64,000 bases of DNA from Margaritifera margaritifera (GCA_029931535.1 JAQPZY010001405.1:1179001-1243000); one strand, 5' to 3'. Shown: positions 13,552 through 24,796, counted from the first letter of the stretch. Made by a program: numbers and translations. The notes: generated by a model from the sequence alone, not told the origin.

Positions 13552-14236
13552 TTATTGCAAAAAAATTGCGTACTGGTGAAAAACTGATGACTGGCTGTAA
13601 TTTTGATAAGACTGCAACGGGAAGGTTAGATTTTTTTCATTTAGTCTGAAATCCTCATGAGTTTTCAATTGTAGTATCCAATATCGTTTCTTACGTGTGC
13701 GTTCTGTGTCGGTCCACCCCAAGTTTGATTCAGTAGGTAGCATCTTAAAGGACTCGACTGAATGCCCATTCGAGTTGTAGTGGTTGCCGACTTTCTCGTT
13801 GATTTTGTTGCGAATGTGGCTTTTATGATTATTCATTCTGAAATCAATTGTTTCGCCAACATATTTAGTGGCACAGATCTTGCATGTCCGAAGATAGATT
13901 GCATTCTTGGCTCGACATCCTAACTTCTGCTAACTGCTGTTGTCGAACTTCTGAAAGATTCGGTCTCGGGCATATGCTTGCAAATTATGCAACGCTTGTC
14001 TTTGCAAAGGTATGTGCCTGAATCTGTGGTCTTGTTTGAAGTTATATTGGCACGTACTAGATGGTCCTAGAGATTTGTGGGTCTACCGTACGCAACCATA
14101 GGAACGTCTTTTAATATACCCTTCAGACGTTCGGATGATTCAATATGGTGCCAATGCTTCCGAATCATCTGTTGTAGGTTCGGAGCATCGGGGTGGAAAG
14201 TTACCACGAAGGGGACACGCTTGTTGGTTTTCTTGG

Positions 14237-14241
<5 letters not shown>
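13552..14241 (-). pseudogene. Penelope-like polyprotein C-terminal region (linker and GIY-YIG endonuclease)
   Basis: Full-length proteins of this family combine a telomerase-related reverse transcriptase with a C-terminal GIY-YIG endonuclease that nicks DNA for element insertion. From high to low coordinate the minus strand reads VPFVVTFHPDAPNLQQMIRK, then HWHHIESSERLKGILKD and VPMVAYGRPTNL, then a stop, then the zinc-binding-like CKDKRCIICKHMPETESF. After frame changes, an uninterrupted 94-codon tail (13552-13836) reads NNHKSHIRNK, NHYNSNGHSVESFKMLP and ERTRKKRYWILQLKTHEDF. These blocks, in this order, are typical of Penelope-like proteins. At least one stop and several frameshifts break it, and the GIY-YIG start itself is mostly destroyed. 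It cannot encode an active protein. Confidence 0.85.

Positions 14242-14315
<74 letters not shown>
14242..14315. repeat. (TA)n microsatellite next to Penelope-like element
   Basis: About 37 TA units. It abuts the truncated 5' side of the Penelope-like copy, mirroring the tract at 12993-13064. Confidence 0.98.
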
Positions 14316-14316
<1 letters not shown>

Positions 14317-15491
14317 TGCTAATATCTATATAGATCTGTGCATTGAACTGTATGCAAAATATAATCTGATATAATATAATATCTCCCGAGTTTTAAATAT
14401 CAAGGCCTAAATGTAAGTTCTGTCTAGTCTCCGGTATTCATGAAAGGTCATTTTTTTTACCACCATTCGGAACATTATCGCCTCTTTCCGATGCGAGTCG
14501 AATAACTTCGACTCTCTGAAAGAGACTCCGGGGTAATCTTAGTGATACTTCCCGAATTGGAAAAGTTATTGGCGTACGAGCAAACGGTTAGATGTGCGAA
14601 GAACAGGTTCTTCCAAAATGATAGGTGTTGAAAATAACGCTGGATGACGTTTCAACAATCAATGAAGTACCTGGGCGTATAATTTTTAATGTTATTCCCG
14701 CAGCTTTGTAATGGAAAAATGGAGGAAATCATTCGGTTTCAATAGCCTTAAACGATTGCTTACGTTGCTGTTAGAGATCAAACCTCATCTAGTCATTGTG
14801 ACTTTATGAAGTTATTACGACGTAATAACAATCACGGACTTGAGGGCAGTTAAAATGGCCATTATTTATATCCGAGGTTCTTCCTAGCATCCAGTGGAAA
14901 AGACCGAGGATGTTTTCCTGTTATTTTTACCACTTGACGTACACGCGATGAAATTTGCAGGTCAGCTGCTACTCACGATAAATTTCTTTGCATTTTCAAA
15001 TTGTCTCTTTCATGTCATTCTGTTTAAAGGGAGATAATTCACAATGATGCTATACATCGACTAGACGTTGGACATGAGTATTTATTGTATGAAATAATTC
15101 CGAACTCGTGAAGTAAAACCAAACTTGAAAGTTTGTCCTAATGCTAGCTGAGATAACCTTAGCATTACAAGTCCCTTGATATTTTACTGATGTTGGGGAC
15201 AACAGAGGTTAACGCAGATGCATGGACATTTCAAGCAGAGTTGCCAGAGCCACGTGGTCTGACATTTGAGGCTGGTTGTACGGTAGAAAAATGGTTGTTG
15301 AATGTAATTAAGATATTTATTTGGTTAAAACTAATGCACAAATACCACATTGCTAGACTCATGTGTCAAATGCCCTTGATCTGGGAACTCTGCTGAAATG
15401 AGTATACATCGGACCTTGGCATTTAAGATCACACCTTCATAGAATAACTAGAAACTTGTAGAACTAAAGTAGCTTTAGCTATTGTAATGCG
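14316..15491. other. No recognised feature
   Basis: Includes a less AT-rich patch at about 14.47-14.60 kb and the motif AAAGGGAGATAATTC near 15029, which I recall as common in molluscan repeats. No coding signal is convincing. Confidence 0.45.
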
Positions 15492-15620
15492 TATAGAATG
15501 GATTTAAAATTACGACAGTGGAACTTTAATTTAACAACGATTACTTTCGCCTTGATATAGAATGGATTTAAAATTACGACAGTGGACCTTTAATTTAACA
15601 ACGATTACTTTGGCCTTGAT
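15492..15620. repeat. 64-bp direct duplication
   Basis: Two adjacent copies starting TATAGAATGGATTTAAAATT and differing at only a couple of positions. Confidence 0.95.
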
Positions 15621-16455
15621 ATATTTATCTATACAGCAGACAACGACGGGATCTATCAAAATTGACAAAACATGTATGCACTTCCAAAAATACGTGGAGC
15701 AAAAATCGAAGGCAAGGATAGGAAATAATTTGAAATCTGGTTATGATGCCAAAAATAGAGGAAACCCTCAGTTGTTAAAGCGATGATTGTTGTCGTGGCC
15801 TTGACATAGATGAGGAAAATCAAGCTCGTCAGTCTATTTTGTTCCGTCTGGTGAAAAACCACAATTGAAAACAGACTACAAATGTATCTCAACATGACAA
15901 TTCCTCGGCTGAAATCGTTCACTTTGCTTATATCTTGAGATGCGATGGGAACAGTCTAACTGAGTGCTTGTCTGAAGACATGCTCTTGACCTTGTTGATT
16001 AGGAATTTCTACGCCACCAACCTTGAGTGATTGTAGCCTGTGATATTGATAGAATAAAGTTTTACATATGGCGATGTAAAGATTCCCCAAAGTCTCTTAT
16101 TGAGCGAAGTAGACATCTTTTTGCTCTTATAATGTCTAACGCAGACAGAAGAAGAAGTTAATAAATAATCACTAAGAAAGCCCGGATGTTTAGTCTACTC
16201 TCCAGGTCAGTTGTCTCTATCGGTTTGTGTAACCAGCTTGCACGATAGCCTTTTTCGTGTTTAGAAATGTTTTTTCTTTCTTTCCCGCCATTAATTATGC
16301 CACTGTTTTTATCTTGAATACATCCTTTATCCATCCATCTATCCATCTTGCCAGCTATCTACAGGTTTGTTTATGATGTATCATAGTAGCTATGCGTCTA
16401 TCTGTGTGTCTGTCTAAAATTTCGCCTTCTTCTTTCTCGTGAAGCAAGGATTGTT

Positions 16456-16458
<3 letters not shown>
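15621..16458. other. No recognised feature
   Basis: Short open frames on both strands only. I see no splice-bounded exon and no repeat apart from some ATCCATC/ATCTATC tetranucleotide motifs near 16.33 kb. Confidence 0.45.

Positions 16459-16523
<65 letters not shown>
16459..16523. repeat. (TC)n microsatellite
   Basis: About 32 CT units. Confidence 0.98.
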
Positions 16524-16527
<4 letters not shown>

Positions 16528-16575
16528 GTCATTTGAAGTGTTATCGAGGTTTATATTCGGTTCAACAGAAGCAAG

Positions 16576-16683
16576 ATGGCGACTACAGGGGTCGCCATGT
16601 TTAGCCGTAGTTTATATACGGAAGCAAGATGGTGGACAGGAGGTCGCCATCTTCGTCCATATTCTACTCGTTTTCGCGCATGA
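16576..16683 (+). other. Candidate 35-codon ORF with AAGATGGCG start context
   Basis: The ATG lies in AAGATGGCG, the form of the YY1-type element that overlaps start codons of many animal housekeeping genes. The frame reads MATTGVAMFSRSLYTEARWW and ends at a TGA after 35 codons. It is rich in Arg and Ser and has only one acidic residue, as in mitochondrial targeting peptides. The patch is less AT-rich than its surroundings. No good splice donor is visible before the stop. Against it, the region contains two imperfect hairpins (AGATGGCGAC with GTCGCCAT; AGATGGTGGAC with GTCGCCATCTT), so it may be a transposon end instead. Confidence 0.2.
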
Positions 16684-17827
16684 AGAAGACTATGTTTCAG
16701 TTTTACTAAGTTTCAATCGATATAGAACCATTTGTCAGAGTGCAAAAAGAAACCACATGTCCTCTAGTGAGTAAATATACTGTCAATTATTTTTCTAGAT
16801 TTCATTTTCTGGTTTTGGAAGGGGGGGGGAGGGGGAGCACTGGGATTTTCTTACGAACCAGGATATTTTTCTTTCTTATACCTCAAGATAATTTATTGTT
16901 TCAAATAATATAGGTGATATGATTAGTTCTTTTTCTACAAATCAAAGCAAGAATATTTTTCCAGCGTTTTCCAGCTATTTTTAAAAAAATCCCAGCTTTA
17001 CCTCAATGGTAATACTGATTAACAATCCTTCAGCATTTTAATAACTTCATGGCAGATAACATTTCTGTAATAAACACCAAAGACAGCCTGTATATATTCA
17101 AAATTAGTTGTAGAAGAAGTTACGTTATGGATTTGTCAAGGCTTCATGCTGTAGAAACAAGACTGCGACTTATGTTCCTTTTTCCAAAATTATATTTCAC
17201 ATTGTTGACTCATCAGCTTATGAAAAATGGAAGAGATTAAATTACTGTGACAATTTACATCCCCCGTCCTTATAATGTTTATTGAAATGTCAAGTAATGC
17301 TAAGCGTAATCCAGATACTTTAAATATTGGTAAATAGTTGATTTATTTCTAGACCAGATAAATCGGAAATTAACTTACAAAGGGTATACCGAGAAAGCTT
17401 CCTTCGACGTAAATGATCGAGTTTTTAAGTCGAAATGAAGCATTTAATATCAGATATAAATTCATCTAAAATAAAAACCGACGATATTAGAATAATAATC
17501 ATAAGTTTGCGTGTTGTGCTAAACCAGAAATTACATTCTTATTTATATCGATTGACATTTAAATACACATGTCAATTTTAAAATTGTCCATTCATCTTTA
17601 TTTTATATTTCAGGAAGTTTAATAACAACATAGAAAAAGTAACAATATGAGAATGATGAAGACATGACGTACAATTACATATATAAATTACCAACACATA
17701 CACACATATACGACATTTAAAAAAAAATATTTGATTTGTATGATTATGTGGGGCTATACAATTTAGGCATTATCCGATGAGGAATGGTTCCAGAAATTCG
17801 GCGTATGCTACCTGGTTTTCTGCATTT
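16684..17827. other. No recognised feature
   Basis: AT-rich sequence with a G-run near 16.82 kb. No gene or repeat is recognised. Confidence 0.5.
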
Positions 17828-17831
17828 ACAT

Positions 17832-18686
17832 TGTTACGACTAGGGGTAATGTAACAAAAGAAAAGACTCAAACAAGCTTTCAAGATTTAAAACACAAATA
17901 TTTAATTTCCTAAATTATTAAAATATTTCAACAAACAATCAAGTGAAGGAATTAAAAATAACTTACAGTATAGAATATCCTTAAAAGTCCTAAATTGTTC
18001 TAAAGATCACTGATCCGGAAGTTAATCCAAATATCCCGAATGAAGAATATTCCGAATGAAACCAACAAAGTGCTGGCGTGCCAACAAGAATCAGTTGTAT
18101 CCAAATATTATTAATTCCAAGTAATCCTTGTGAATATGGAATATCACACAAGTTTTAGAAATGTTTCCGATAATTCCAACGGAACTGTATAATTCTCAAA
18201 CTTTAAGTGGCAGTACTAAATCCAGAATGTACTGTATAATACTATCTCTATTGCAGAATACCACACACAAAATGCACCAATCTCGTTTATGACCTCTCAG
18301 GCTGAACGTACTATAGAAGAATGACGAACGCTGCGATTACATCTTATTTATAGTCTCTGACTGCGCAAATCAAATAAAAAACCAATTATTATTCAAACAA
18401 ACACATCAGAATTGTGATCTTAAACTCTAATTTCTGGTCAACAAAATGAATCATTCTTTGGATTACGAAATCTAGGTCAGAAGTTCAAAAGTTCAAACCC
18501 TCACGCACTGTCTCACGTGACATGAATAATGCTTCAAGCGAAATATTGATTTTCCCAGTGGCCAATGTATTGGGTCACATGTACCGTATATGTACATTCT
18601 GCAAGACGACAGCTGTTGGACTATTATGGAGAGATCATAAAACTATACCATTATTTAAAAATAAAATGATACATAATTCCGTAACA
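17832..18686 (-). mobile_element. Probable solo LTR
   Basis: The segment starts TGTTACG and ends CGTAACA, a short inverted terminal repeat with the TG...CA ends of retroviral-type LTRs. It is flanked by the 4-bp direct repeat ACAT (17828-17831 and 18687-18690), as integrase would leave. At 855 bp it is in the LTR size range. It has no internal ORF and no second LTR within reach. A TATAAATA-like box on the minus strand near 18.34 kb suggests transcription in that direction. A DNA element with 7-bp inverted ends is an alternative. Confidence 0.6.
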
Positions 18687-18757
18687 ACATAAACACGATT
18701 CGCTGATTTTATAAGTGGATACATTAACGGAAATAACACCGATTCTTATAAATTTTG

Positions 18758-18856
18758 TTAATGTGTCCCTTGATTACTTAAGGATGCTTGGCGAAGGAGA
18801 TAGTTAATGTGTTCCCTGATTACTTAGGGATGAATGGCGAAGGAGATAGTTTATGT
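18758..18856. repeat. 46-bp tandem duplication
   Basis: Two diverged copies of a unit running from TTAATGTG to GGCGAAGGAGATAG, plus a partial third start. Confidence 0.9.
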
Positions 18857-19059
18857 AAAGGGTTGTGTCGAGATTAATGAAAATATTTTATTAAATGTGC
18901 TAACCACTCTATTCAATTGTAACAGTGGTTTCTATAATACAACAGTGTCAAATTCTCAGAAAATACATTTAGATCTATCCCAAGTAAAGTTGTGGATCTG
19001 TTGATAATGTTAGTGAAGGAACAATAGGTGTAATAAATTGTCTGCGTCAACTGTATTCA

Positions 19060-19222
19060 TGTTTAAGTAGATTTAAGATGTATTTGATGTATAAGTTCAT
19101 TTAAGATGTATTTGATGTTTAAGTAGATTTAAGATGTATTTCATGTTTAAGTATATTTAAGATGTAGTTCATGTTTAAGTTCGCTTAGGATGTATTTCAT
19201 GTTTAAATACATTTTAGATGTA
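19060..19222. repeat. ~28-bp tandem array
   Basis: About six units of GTTTAAGTAGATTTAAGATG plus TATTTGAT, with substitutions such as AGTTCG or ATACATTT. Confidence 0.9.
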
Positions 19223-19286
19223 TTTCCTCTTGATTAGGATTAGATATTTACGCATTCACCGACCTATCACAAGCTTAATAACAAAA

Positions 19287-19407
19287 TAATGTGATGTTTC
19301 CTTTGAATTCCGTACAAACGCAAAATTCGCATCTCTAAGTGTGCATTTATTCGGAATTCAGAGGAAAGCCACATTATGAATTATGAATAAATGCACAATT
19401 AGAGATG
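19287..19407. repeat. Two interleaved inverted repeats (A-B-A'-B')
   Basis: Arm A (19287-19311) is the near reverse complement of A' (19353-19376), with GAATTCC/GGAATTC at the inner ends. Arm B (19330-19352) is the reverse complement of B' (19385-19407) at about 22 of 23 positions (CATCTCTAAGTGTGCATTTA in B). B starts 18 bases after A, A' directly follows B, and B' lies 8 bases after A'. The two stems cross, so a single strand could form a pseudoknot or two alternative hairpins. Confidence 0.85.
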
Positions 19408-20486
19408 ATGTTTTAGCATTTCCACGAACTATTTGCAACATATACATCAGATAAGCCAGTTTCCTTTTACCACAGTAAAAAAACAAACATTAAATGCTTA
19501 TATTGAAGTCCACGTGTACTTATTGAATCGTACGAAACGCTTGATTCACATTCAAGTAAATACATGTATTAAAAAAAATATTTACTGTTAAATGAAGTGC
19601 ATGACAATGTCTTTTTACTACCTTGCAGGTATATAAATTCAACCATTGATCTAAGAAAGACGCCAGCAAATACACATTCAATGAATTCATCCATTTAGCT
19701 TTCTACATTTATTAACCAGTGATTACATATGAGAGCCAGAAATTAAACAAACATAAAATTATGATGTATCAACTGCATCTAGTCGAAATTTAGAATTTTA
19801 CAGAAGATAATGAAGCCCATAAAACATAGGATCCGATGATACACAGTCGCTCCATAAAAAAAAAATATTGAAATTTACTCTGTTTAACTTAGTGTTCTAT
19901 CGTTTCTGGTGAATCTGTCCTAAAGCCAATATACTGTATTTTGTCAATGTCTTCATCATTATATCAGTGGTCACATAATTTCCTTGATGCTACATCATCT
20001 ACACAAAAATATAGAATTGTATGTCTTTAACTGCTTTGATCTGATGAATTTTTTAGATCTCTTCTGGTTTGCGTGATTAACTCCACTAATGTGTATTACA
20101 AAAAATCAACACGTATTTATCAACATCACCACATTACCTTTTCTTCTGTGTTCATATGCAAATATTATAATTAATTTTCAAGGACAAAATTCCCAATTCT
20201 GGCTAAAATTCTCTAGAGTAATCAGAACTAAGTGAGAGAGAGAAAGAAAAAAATGATTTCGTGAAGTATACTGGAATATCAGTGCTTCAAAGATGTTCTT
20301 TAAAAGGCAATGATCAATGTCGGTTGATATGTCAGAATTCAAATGACTATCTGCTGCTCGGATATAATATTTGCATTCCACGCAAGATTGAAAAAAGAAA
20401 CCATAGAAATATGTTATTGCTGCAAATTATGTCGCGTAAACCATAAGCAAAACCTAGGGTGTCAAGTCTTCTGACCACAAAACCGC
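19408..20486. other. No recognised feature
   Basis: AT-rich sequence; short overlapping frames on both strands near 20.2-20.4 kb have no support. Confidence 0.5.
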
Positions 20487-20691
20487 TTTCTCGACCGCAT
20501 CTACGGTGCTAATAATCATGTGATGACTCAAGCAGACGAAGCAGTCAGGCGTTTACAAACGAACAAATCTTGCGTGGAATGTAAATATTATCTCACCTGT
20601 CGCGATCAGATACAAAATGTTATTACCTTACGATGTTTCTCAAACCACAAGATACTAATCGGCCAGATTGAGAAGATATGCGGTCGAGAAA
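20487..20691. mobile_element. Unnamed MITE-like family X, copy 1
   Basis: The copy has a perfect 14-bp terminal inverted repeat, TTTCTCGACCGCAT at the left and ATGCGGTCGAGAAA at the right. Inner blocks GTTTACAAACGAACA, TGGAATGTAAATATTATCTC, ACCACAAG and CAGATTGAGAAGATATGCGG recur in order at 21398-21594 and 28281-28495. A 98-codon frame crossing it (20520-20816) is accidental, because it is not kept open in the other copies. Confidence 0.75.
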
Positions 20692-21397
20692 AAGTGAGCA
20701 ATGAGTTGTGCAAACCTGGCTGTAAAATAACGAAACAACCAAAGCATCTTCAACCGATAATGAAAGGTTTTCCAAATGAAGCTAGAAACATTTCGGCCGA
20801 ATTATCACCAAATTAACTTTTTGTTAATTTTTTTTCCCATTTTTATCACCAATTGGGTCTATAATGTCGCGCCTATATTTTATAATGCGTGAACTGGATT
20901 TGTTTGCGCGTTTGCATCAAAGGGTCCAGGCCTAGAAGGGTTCTAAACAAATTTTTTATAATTCATAAAATTGCTTGGTAAGAAAGAATTCGTTATATCC
21001 CTTCCATTCTATCTAGCCCATTTCGTAAATATGTTTCTTTATGCAAACCCACCGTTTATTGTAAGAAAGTCAGACATTGCACTACGTTCATGTGCATACT
21101 ATTTCTTAAAATTTGCTTTGACATTTCTCTTTAGAATTCTCGCAGAAAGAAGATACAGAATTGTAAAAACTTCCTAATTATACAGATTTTTCACTTATGG
21201 AGTTTTTTTTCCATAAAAGCAAAACTTGTTAGATGAACTATGTTTTTAATTAGTATATGTTCCATTAGTATATGTTTCCAGAGATGATGTAAAATTGTAT
21301 AATGATATCATTTTAGAAATGTGTTACTTATGTTATAAACACAGATGGAACCACAAGAAAAATTTTGCCTGCTGAGTTTTGTTAACACAAAACCACA
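20692..21397. other. No recognised feature
   Basis: AT-rich spacer between two copies of family X. I see nothing else in it. Confidence 0.45.
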
Positions 21398-21594
21398 TTT
21401 ACAACCGCAGATATGGACTAGATAATCTTTTGCTAAATTAAACAGGCGACGTATTCAGACGTTTACGAACATATAAATTATGGAATATAAATATTGTCTC
21501 ATTTCTACTTCGTCAATGTCAATAGCATTAACATGACTACTTGTGTAACCACAAGGACATTTATCGTATAGACTGGGAATATTTGCGGTTTTAG
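21398..21594. mobile_element. Unnamed MITE-like family X, copy 2
   Basis: The ends read TTTACAACCGCAGATAT and the reverse complement of GAATATTTGCGGTTTTAGT. Shared interior blocks include CAGGCGACGTATTCAGACG, GTTTACGAACATATAAATTA, GGAATATAAATATTGTCTC and CTTGTGTAACCACAAGGACA. It is more decayed than copy 1, only 0.7 kb away and in the same orientation. Confidence 0.7.
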
Positions 21595-22400
21595 TAACTG
21601 GAATACATGATCTGGAAAATATACATTAAAAACATACAGTGCAGCAAAAACCATTAAAGAGAACATTTCTCACTGAACCTGGATTCGGAGATTGCTGTTC
21701 CGCTTTCCGTTTAATTTCCCATGTAAATATGGGCTGCTGCTCCAAAAACATGACGATACCTGTTAAGCCACTAATTATAATAAAAACACTTAGTGAATTA
21801 AAACTTGACGTCAAATGTAATAGAAAGCTAATTGTAACTGAATTATGCTAATTTTAATTACGTTAAAAGTAATAAACCACTAATGCTACGTGTAATAACA
21901 TTGAAATCGAGAAAGGTTTCAAGAACATGCTACATGTAATACATGATAAATGATGAAATGGGGAACATTTTAATTTCTCATTTAAAAGGGTAGATAAATG
22001 TAGCAAGGATATATCTTTGACTTTATCTTTATATTTTACATTTAAGGACAGGTTCATTTCAGAAAATAGGGGTTTGCATGTTTCTTATGTAAATCAATCA
22101 CTAATCTTTAGGTTTTACGTTTTCGGACCTGTCCATTTCAGCAAAAAGTGGTTTGCGGGTTTATTGTGTAACTTAATCACTACTCTTTAATGGTCATTCG
22201 TCTATTCCTCTCTGCAAAACTGCAAAACATTGGCAACTATTGCATGGAATGTTTTGGCTCGCTCAGTCATATCAATCAGACTAATTATTAATTGAGCAGG
22301 GTGCCAGTCTTGAAGTGGGGGAACATTGGATACTGTACTTAATACTTGGAGATCGAGCCATTGGCTGTAATATCAGAGTGGATTTTTTTTTAAAAATTTG
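21595..22400. other. No recognised feature
   Basis: Two short blocks around 22.03-22.18 kb (variants of GGTTTGCATGTTTCTT..GTAA..AATCACTA) are diverged direct repeats of about 90 bp. Otherwise I recognise nothing. Confidence 0.45.
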
Positions 22401-22421
22401 TTTATTTTATTTTATTTTATT

Positions 22422-22460
<39 letters not shown>

Positions 22461-22462
22461 TT
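22401..22462. repeat. (TTTTA)n then (TTTA)n microsatellite
   Basis: TTTTA units pass into TTTA units, followed by a T run and a G run at about 22462-22480. Confidence 0.95.
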
Positions 22463-22893
22463 TTTTTTGGGGGGGAGGGGATTCCCAAGGCTTTTATCAG
22501 TGCGTTCAACTTCTACATATAATCTGTCTGTATACGTACACAATTTCGATTTTTCCCGGCTGGCTAAAATTATCTTGTGCCTACACGGAGCGAAACTGAT
22601 GACCAAGGTATTTTTTTGTCGGTACTCTATTTTAATGACATTTATCTCTTGAAAATATCGCCAAGTACATAGTTGTTATTAGCACATAGTTGTTATTGTT
22701 CAGAAAGTTTGCACTTACTTCTATCAAGTAGTATATGTATTGGGTACTGGGACATCTTAGTGTAAAAAAATAGCTCTATTTTCTCAAACGTTAACAGTGA
22801 TGTCTACGAAAAATTAATTGGTGGTCTGATCCGTATATACCTTTCTGTATTTCCTTAAGTCCTACCACACTGATATGGTACACAACACTTACC

Positions 22894-23083
22894 GTCTATA
22901 CTCGCGTATATCACCGTACCAACTGCAAATTGCATAGACCCAGATCTGCCGTCTATGCAGTTTGTAAGGACTAATCAGTAAAACAAACAACATAGACCCT
23001 GATCTGTCGGCGCATAATGCGCCGGCAGATCAGGGTCTATGTTGTTTGCATATGGACTAAGGTTATACGCGAGTATATACGAT
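22894..23083. mobile_element. Palindromic foldback MITE family P, copy 1
   Basis: Terminal inverted repeats read TATACTCGCGTATA and TATACGCGAGTATA. The interior has a 65-nt near-perfect palindrome (22984-23048), with 23-nt arms beginning CAAACAACATAGACCC around a CGGCGCATAATGCGCCG centre. The left half is a shorter, related hairpin (ATAGACCCAGATCTGCCG...CTATGCAG), apparently with its centre deleted. Copies 2 (30.2 kb) and 3 (61.4 kb) share the whole order. No ORF; a non-autonomous DNA element is the simplest reading. Confidence 0.8.
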
Positions 23084-23764
23084 AGTGGATATACATTTCT
23101 ATCGCATCTGATTTTTAAAACCCAATTTGTCATTTGTAACACTCTTACATTCTCTACCTGATGTTGTTGGTGCAGTCCGTCAAGACTAAAGATTCCTGGT
23201 ATTTGTTTTGGCAATTGAGACCATAAACTTGGTTGAACTTTAGTCATTCTTTGCCGTTTTAGCGATTGTTCTAACCAAAGTGTGATTGAGCCTTAACTTC
23301 AGAATATGGTACTCATGTGTGTCTTGAAAACAAGTACGAAACATGTCGCCAAGAAATATATTACTCCAGTAAATAGAGAAAACAAATTACGTAACTTTTT
23401 TGTTAGAAAAGAAAGAAAATGCAAACTAGGAAGGAATGCTATTAATAATTTATATTCATGTATATGAAAAATTATGTTCGTGTTTCTTGTGACAGATTTT
23501 GTTTTCGCATGTAAACAAAACACGTGTTGGCTCGCAAATATTGGTTATAACACACTTGTGTGTTCAGAAGCCAAAACACACCGTTGTCTAATTATGCCAT
23601 GGTAGGACAGCAACTACATGATATCCTACATTGGCAATATCTTTGATTATTTCATTATTTTATTTGTTTCTACTCTTTCATTAGTGTGTACGAGAGTGCG
23701 TTCTTAATGTCCAGGAACTCCTACACCATTCAAGATAGAGACAGCAAATATTGGAATATAATTG
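23084..23764. other. No recognised feature
   Basis: A minus-strand frame of about 50 codons lies next to the MITE (roughly 23090-23250; WSQLPKQIPGIFSLDGLHQQ within it) and is less repetitive than most. I found no clear splice sites and no family match, so I leave it uncalled. Confidence 0.4.
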
Positions 23765-23895
23765 GAGGTGGTCCGTAGATTTAATGAACACATAAGATGG
23801 TGGGGCAAGAGGTCCGTAGATTTGATGAACATATAAGGTGGTGGGGGAAGAGGTCCGTAGATATGATGAACACATAAGGTGATGGGGCAAGAGGT
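23765..23895. repeat. ~58-bp tandem array, two to three copies
   Basis: Repeated blocks GGTCCGTAGATTTGATGAAC and ATAAGGTGGTGGGGCAAGA, with copy-specific substitutions. Confidence 0.85.
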
Positions 23896-24234
23896 TTGTG
23901 ATAGCTTTACATAATTTTTTTAAATAGCTCTTAAGTTCTAAGTCAAACATGTCTAGTAAGTGGTCTGTATGACGATGACAAATGTGTTGATACACATCAA
24001 ATGAAGTATTGAATAAGGCCCTTGAGCCTTGCTACTGGGGAATACAGATATGATTCCTGGGTCATAGTATATAAACTACCGAAATCTTTAGTCTATAACC
24101 ACCGACTGTGAATTAATTTATTTTCCTTGGTATAAATTTTCGTGGCTTTGAAAGAATGTTTTTGTTTGGTCGTTAAACACGTGGTTTGTAGGCAACATGT
24201 AATGCACGACAACTGCTACCCTATGAAAAATCTT

Positions 24235-24237
<3 letters not shown>
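23896..24237. other. No recognised feature
   Basis: AT-rich sequence leading into a (TA)n tract. I see no gene or repeat. Confidence 0.45.

Positions 24238-24305
<68 letters not shown>
24238..24305. repeat. (TA)n microsatellite with palindromic flanks
   Basis: About 34 TA units. The flanks TTTAC and GTAAA are reverse complements, so the whole stretch is one uninterrupted palindrome. Confidence 0.97.
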
Positions 24306-24308
<3 letters not shown>

Positions 24309-24796
24309 AATATTGTTTATAACGTTTCAAAGTTGACTGGGAGTTTAGAACTTTATAACCGAGAAACGTTACATCCAACTTCGTTTATTTTTTTCAAAAT
24401 GTGTATGTACCTATCCATGTCGATGACGTTGGACATACATGTAGTAAACAAGTTATACTGGTACGATTACTGTCAGAACTCGGATGTAATGGTAATACAA
24501 TTTAAAAAAAACAATACATATTATCATGAAAAAATTATAAATCAGTAAGTTTTACTATCTGATGAAAGTATCAACATACATGTACATGTATCAGCCTGTG
24601 AATCATAAAAATCACTTTGATGCGAAAACGTCTTTGTTCAATAATTTAATGGCTAGTAAATTGGTCCTTTATTTATTTGGATGGAAAGAAATTGTCAATG
24701 AAACAAGACAAAAAATCAAAATACTTACTAAAATGTTTCTGCCGAAATCATATTTGATCGGTCTTTCCATTTTATTTCACCCTCCGCCAAAGGACG
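24306..24796. other. No recognised feature
   Basis: Short overlapping frames only; no splice-bounded exon or repeat is recognised. Confidence 0.45.

Larger units (their letters stand above)
13065..14241 (-). mobile_element. Decayed Penelope-like element (3' part)
   Basis: Read on the minus strand the segment runs from the reverse-transcriptase C-terminal linker through the GIY-YIG region to a terminal sequence that recurs at 8664-8830. Coding remains lie at 13552-14241; about 300 bp of non-coding 3' sequence and a hammerhead-like motif follow. Both borders are (TA)n microsatellites, at 12993-13064 and 14242-14315. The core reverse-transcriptase palm domain is missing, so the copy is 5'-truncated. 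Confidence 0.85.

Noticed and set aside
20520..20816. 98-codon Cys-containing frame resembling a small zinc protein
   Set aside because: It overlaps MITE-like family X copy 1, and the frame is not open in the other two copies.
22975..23247. Minus-strand frame WSQLPKQIPGIFSLDGLHQQ next to foldback MITE
   Set aside because: It looks less random than most, but its C-terminal half is MITE sequence and no acceptor or donor was convincing; left uncalled.
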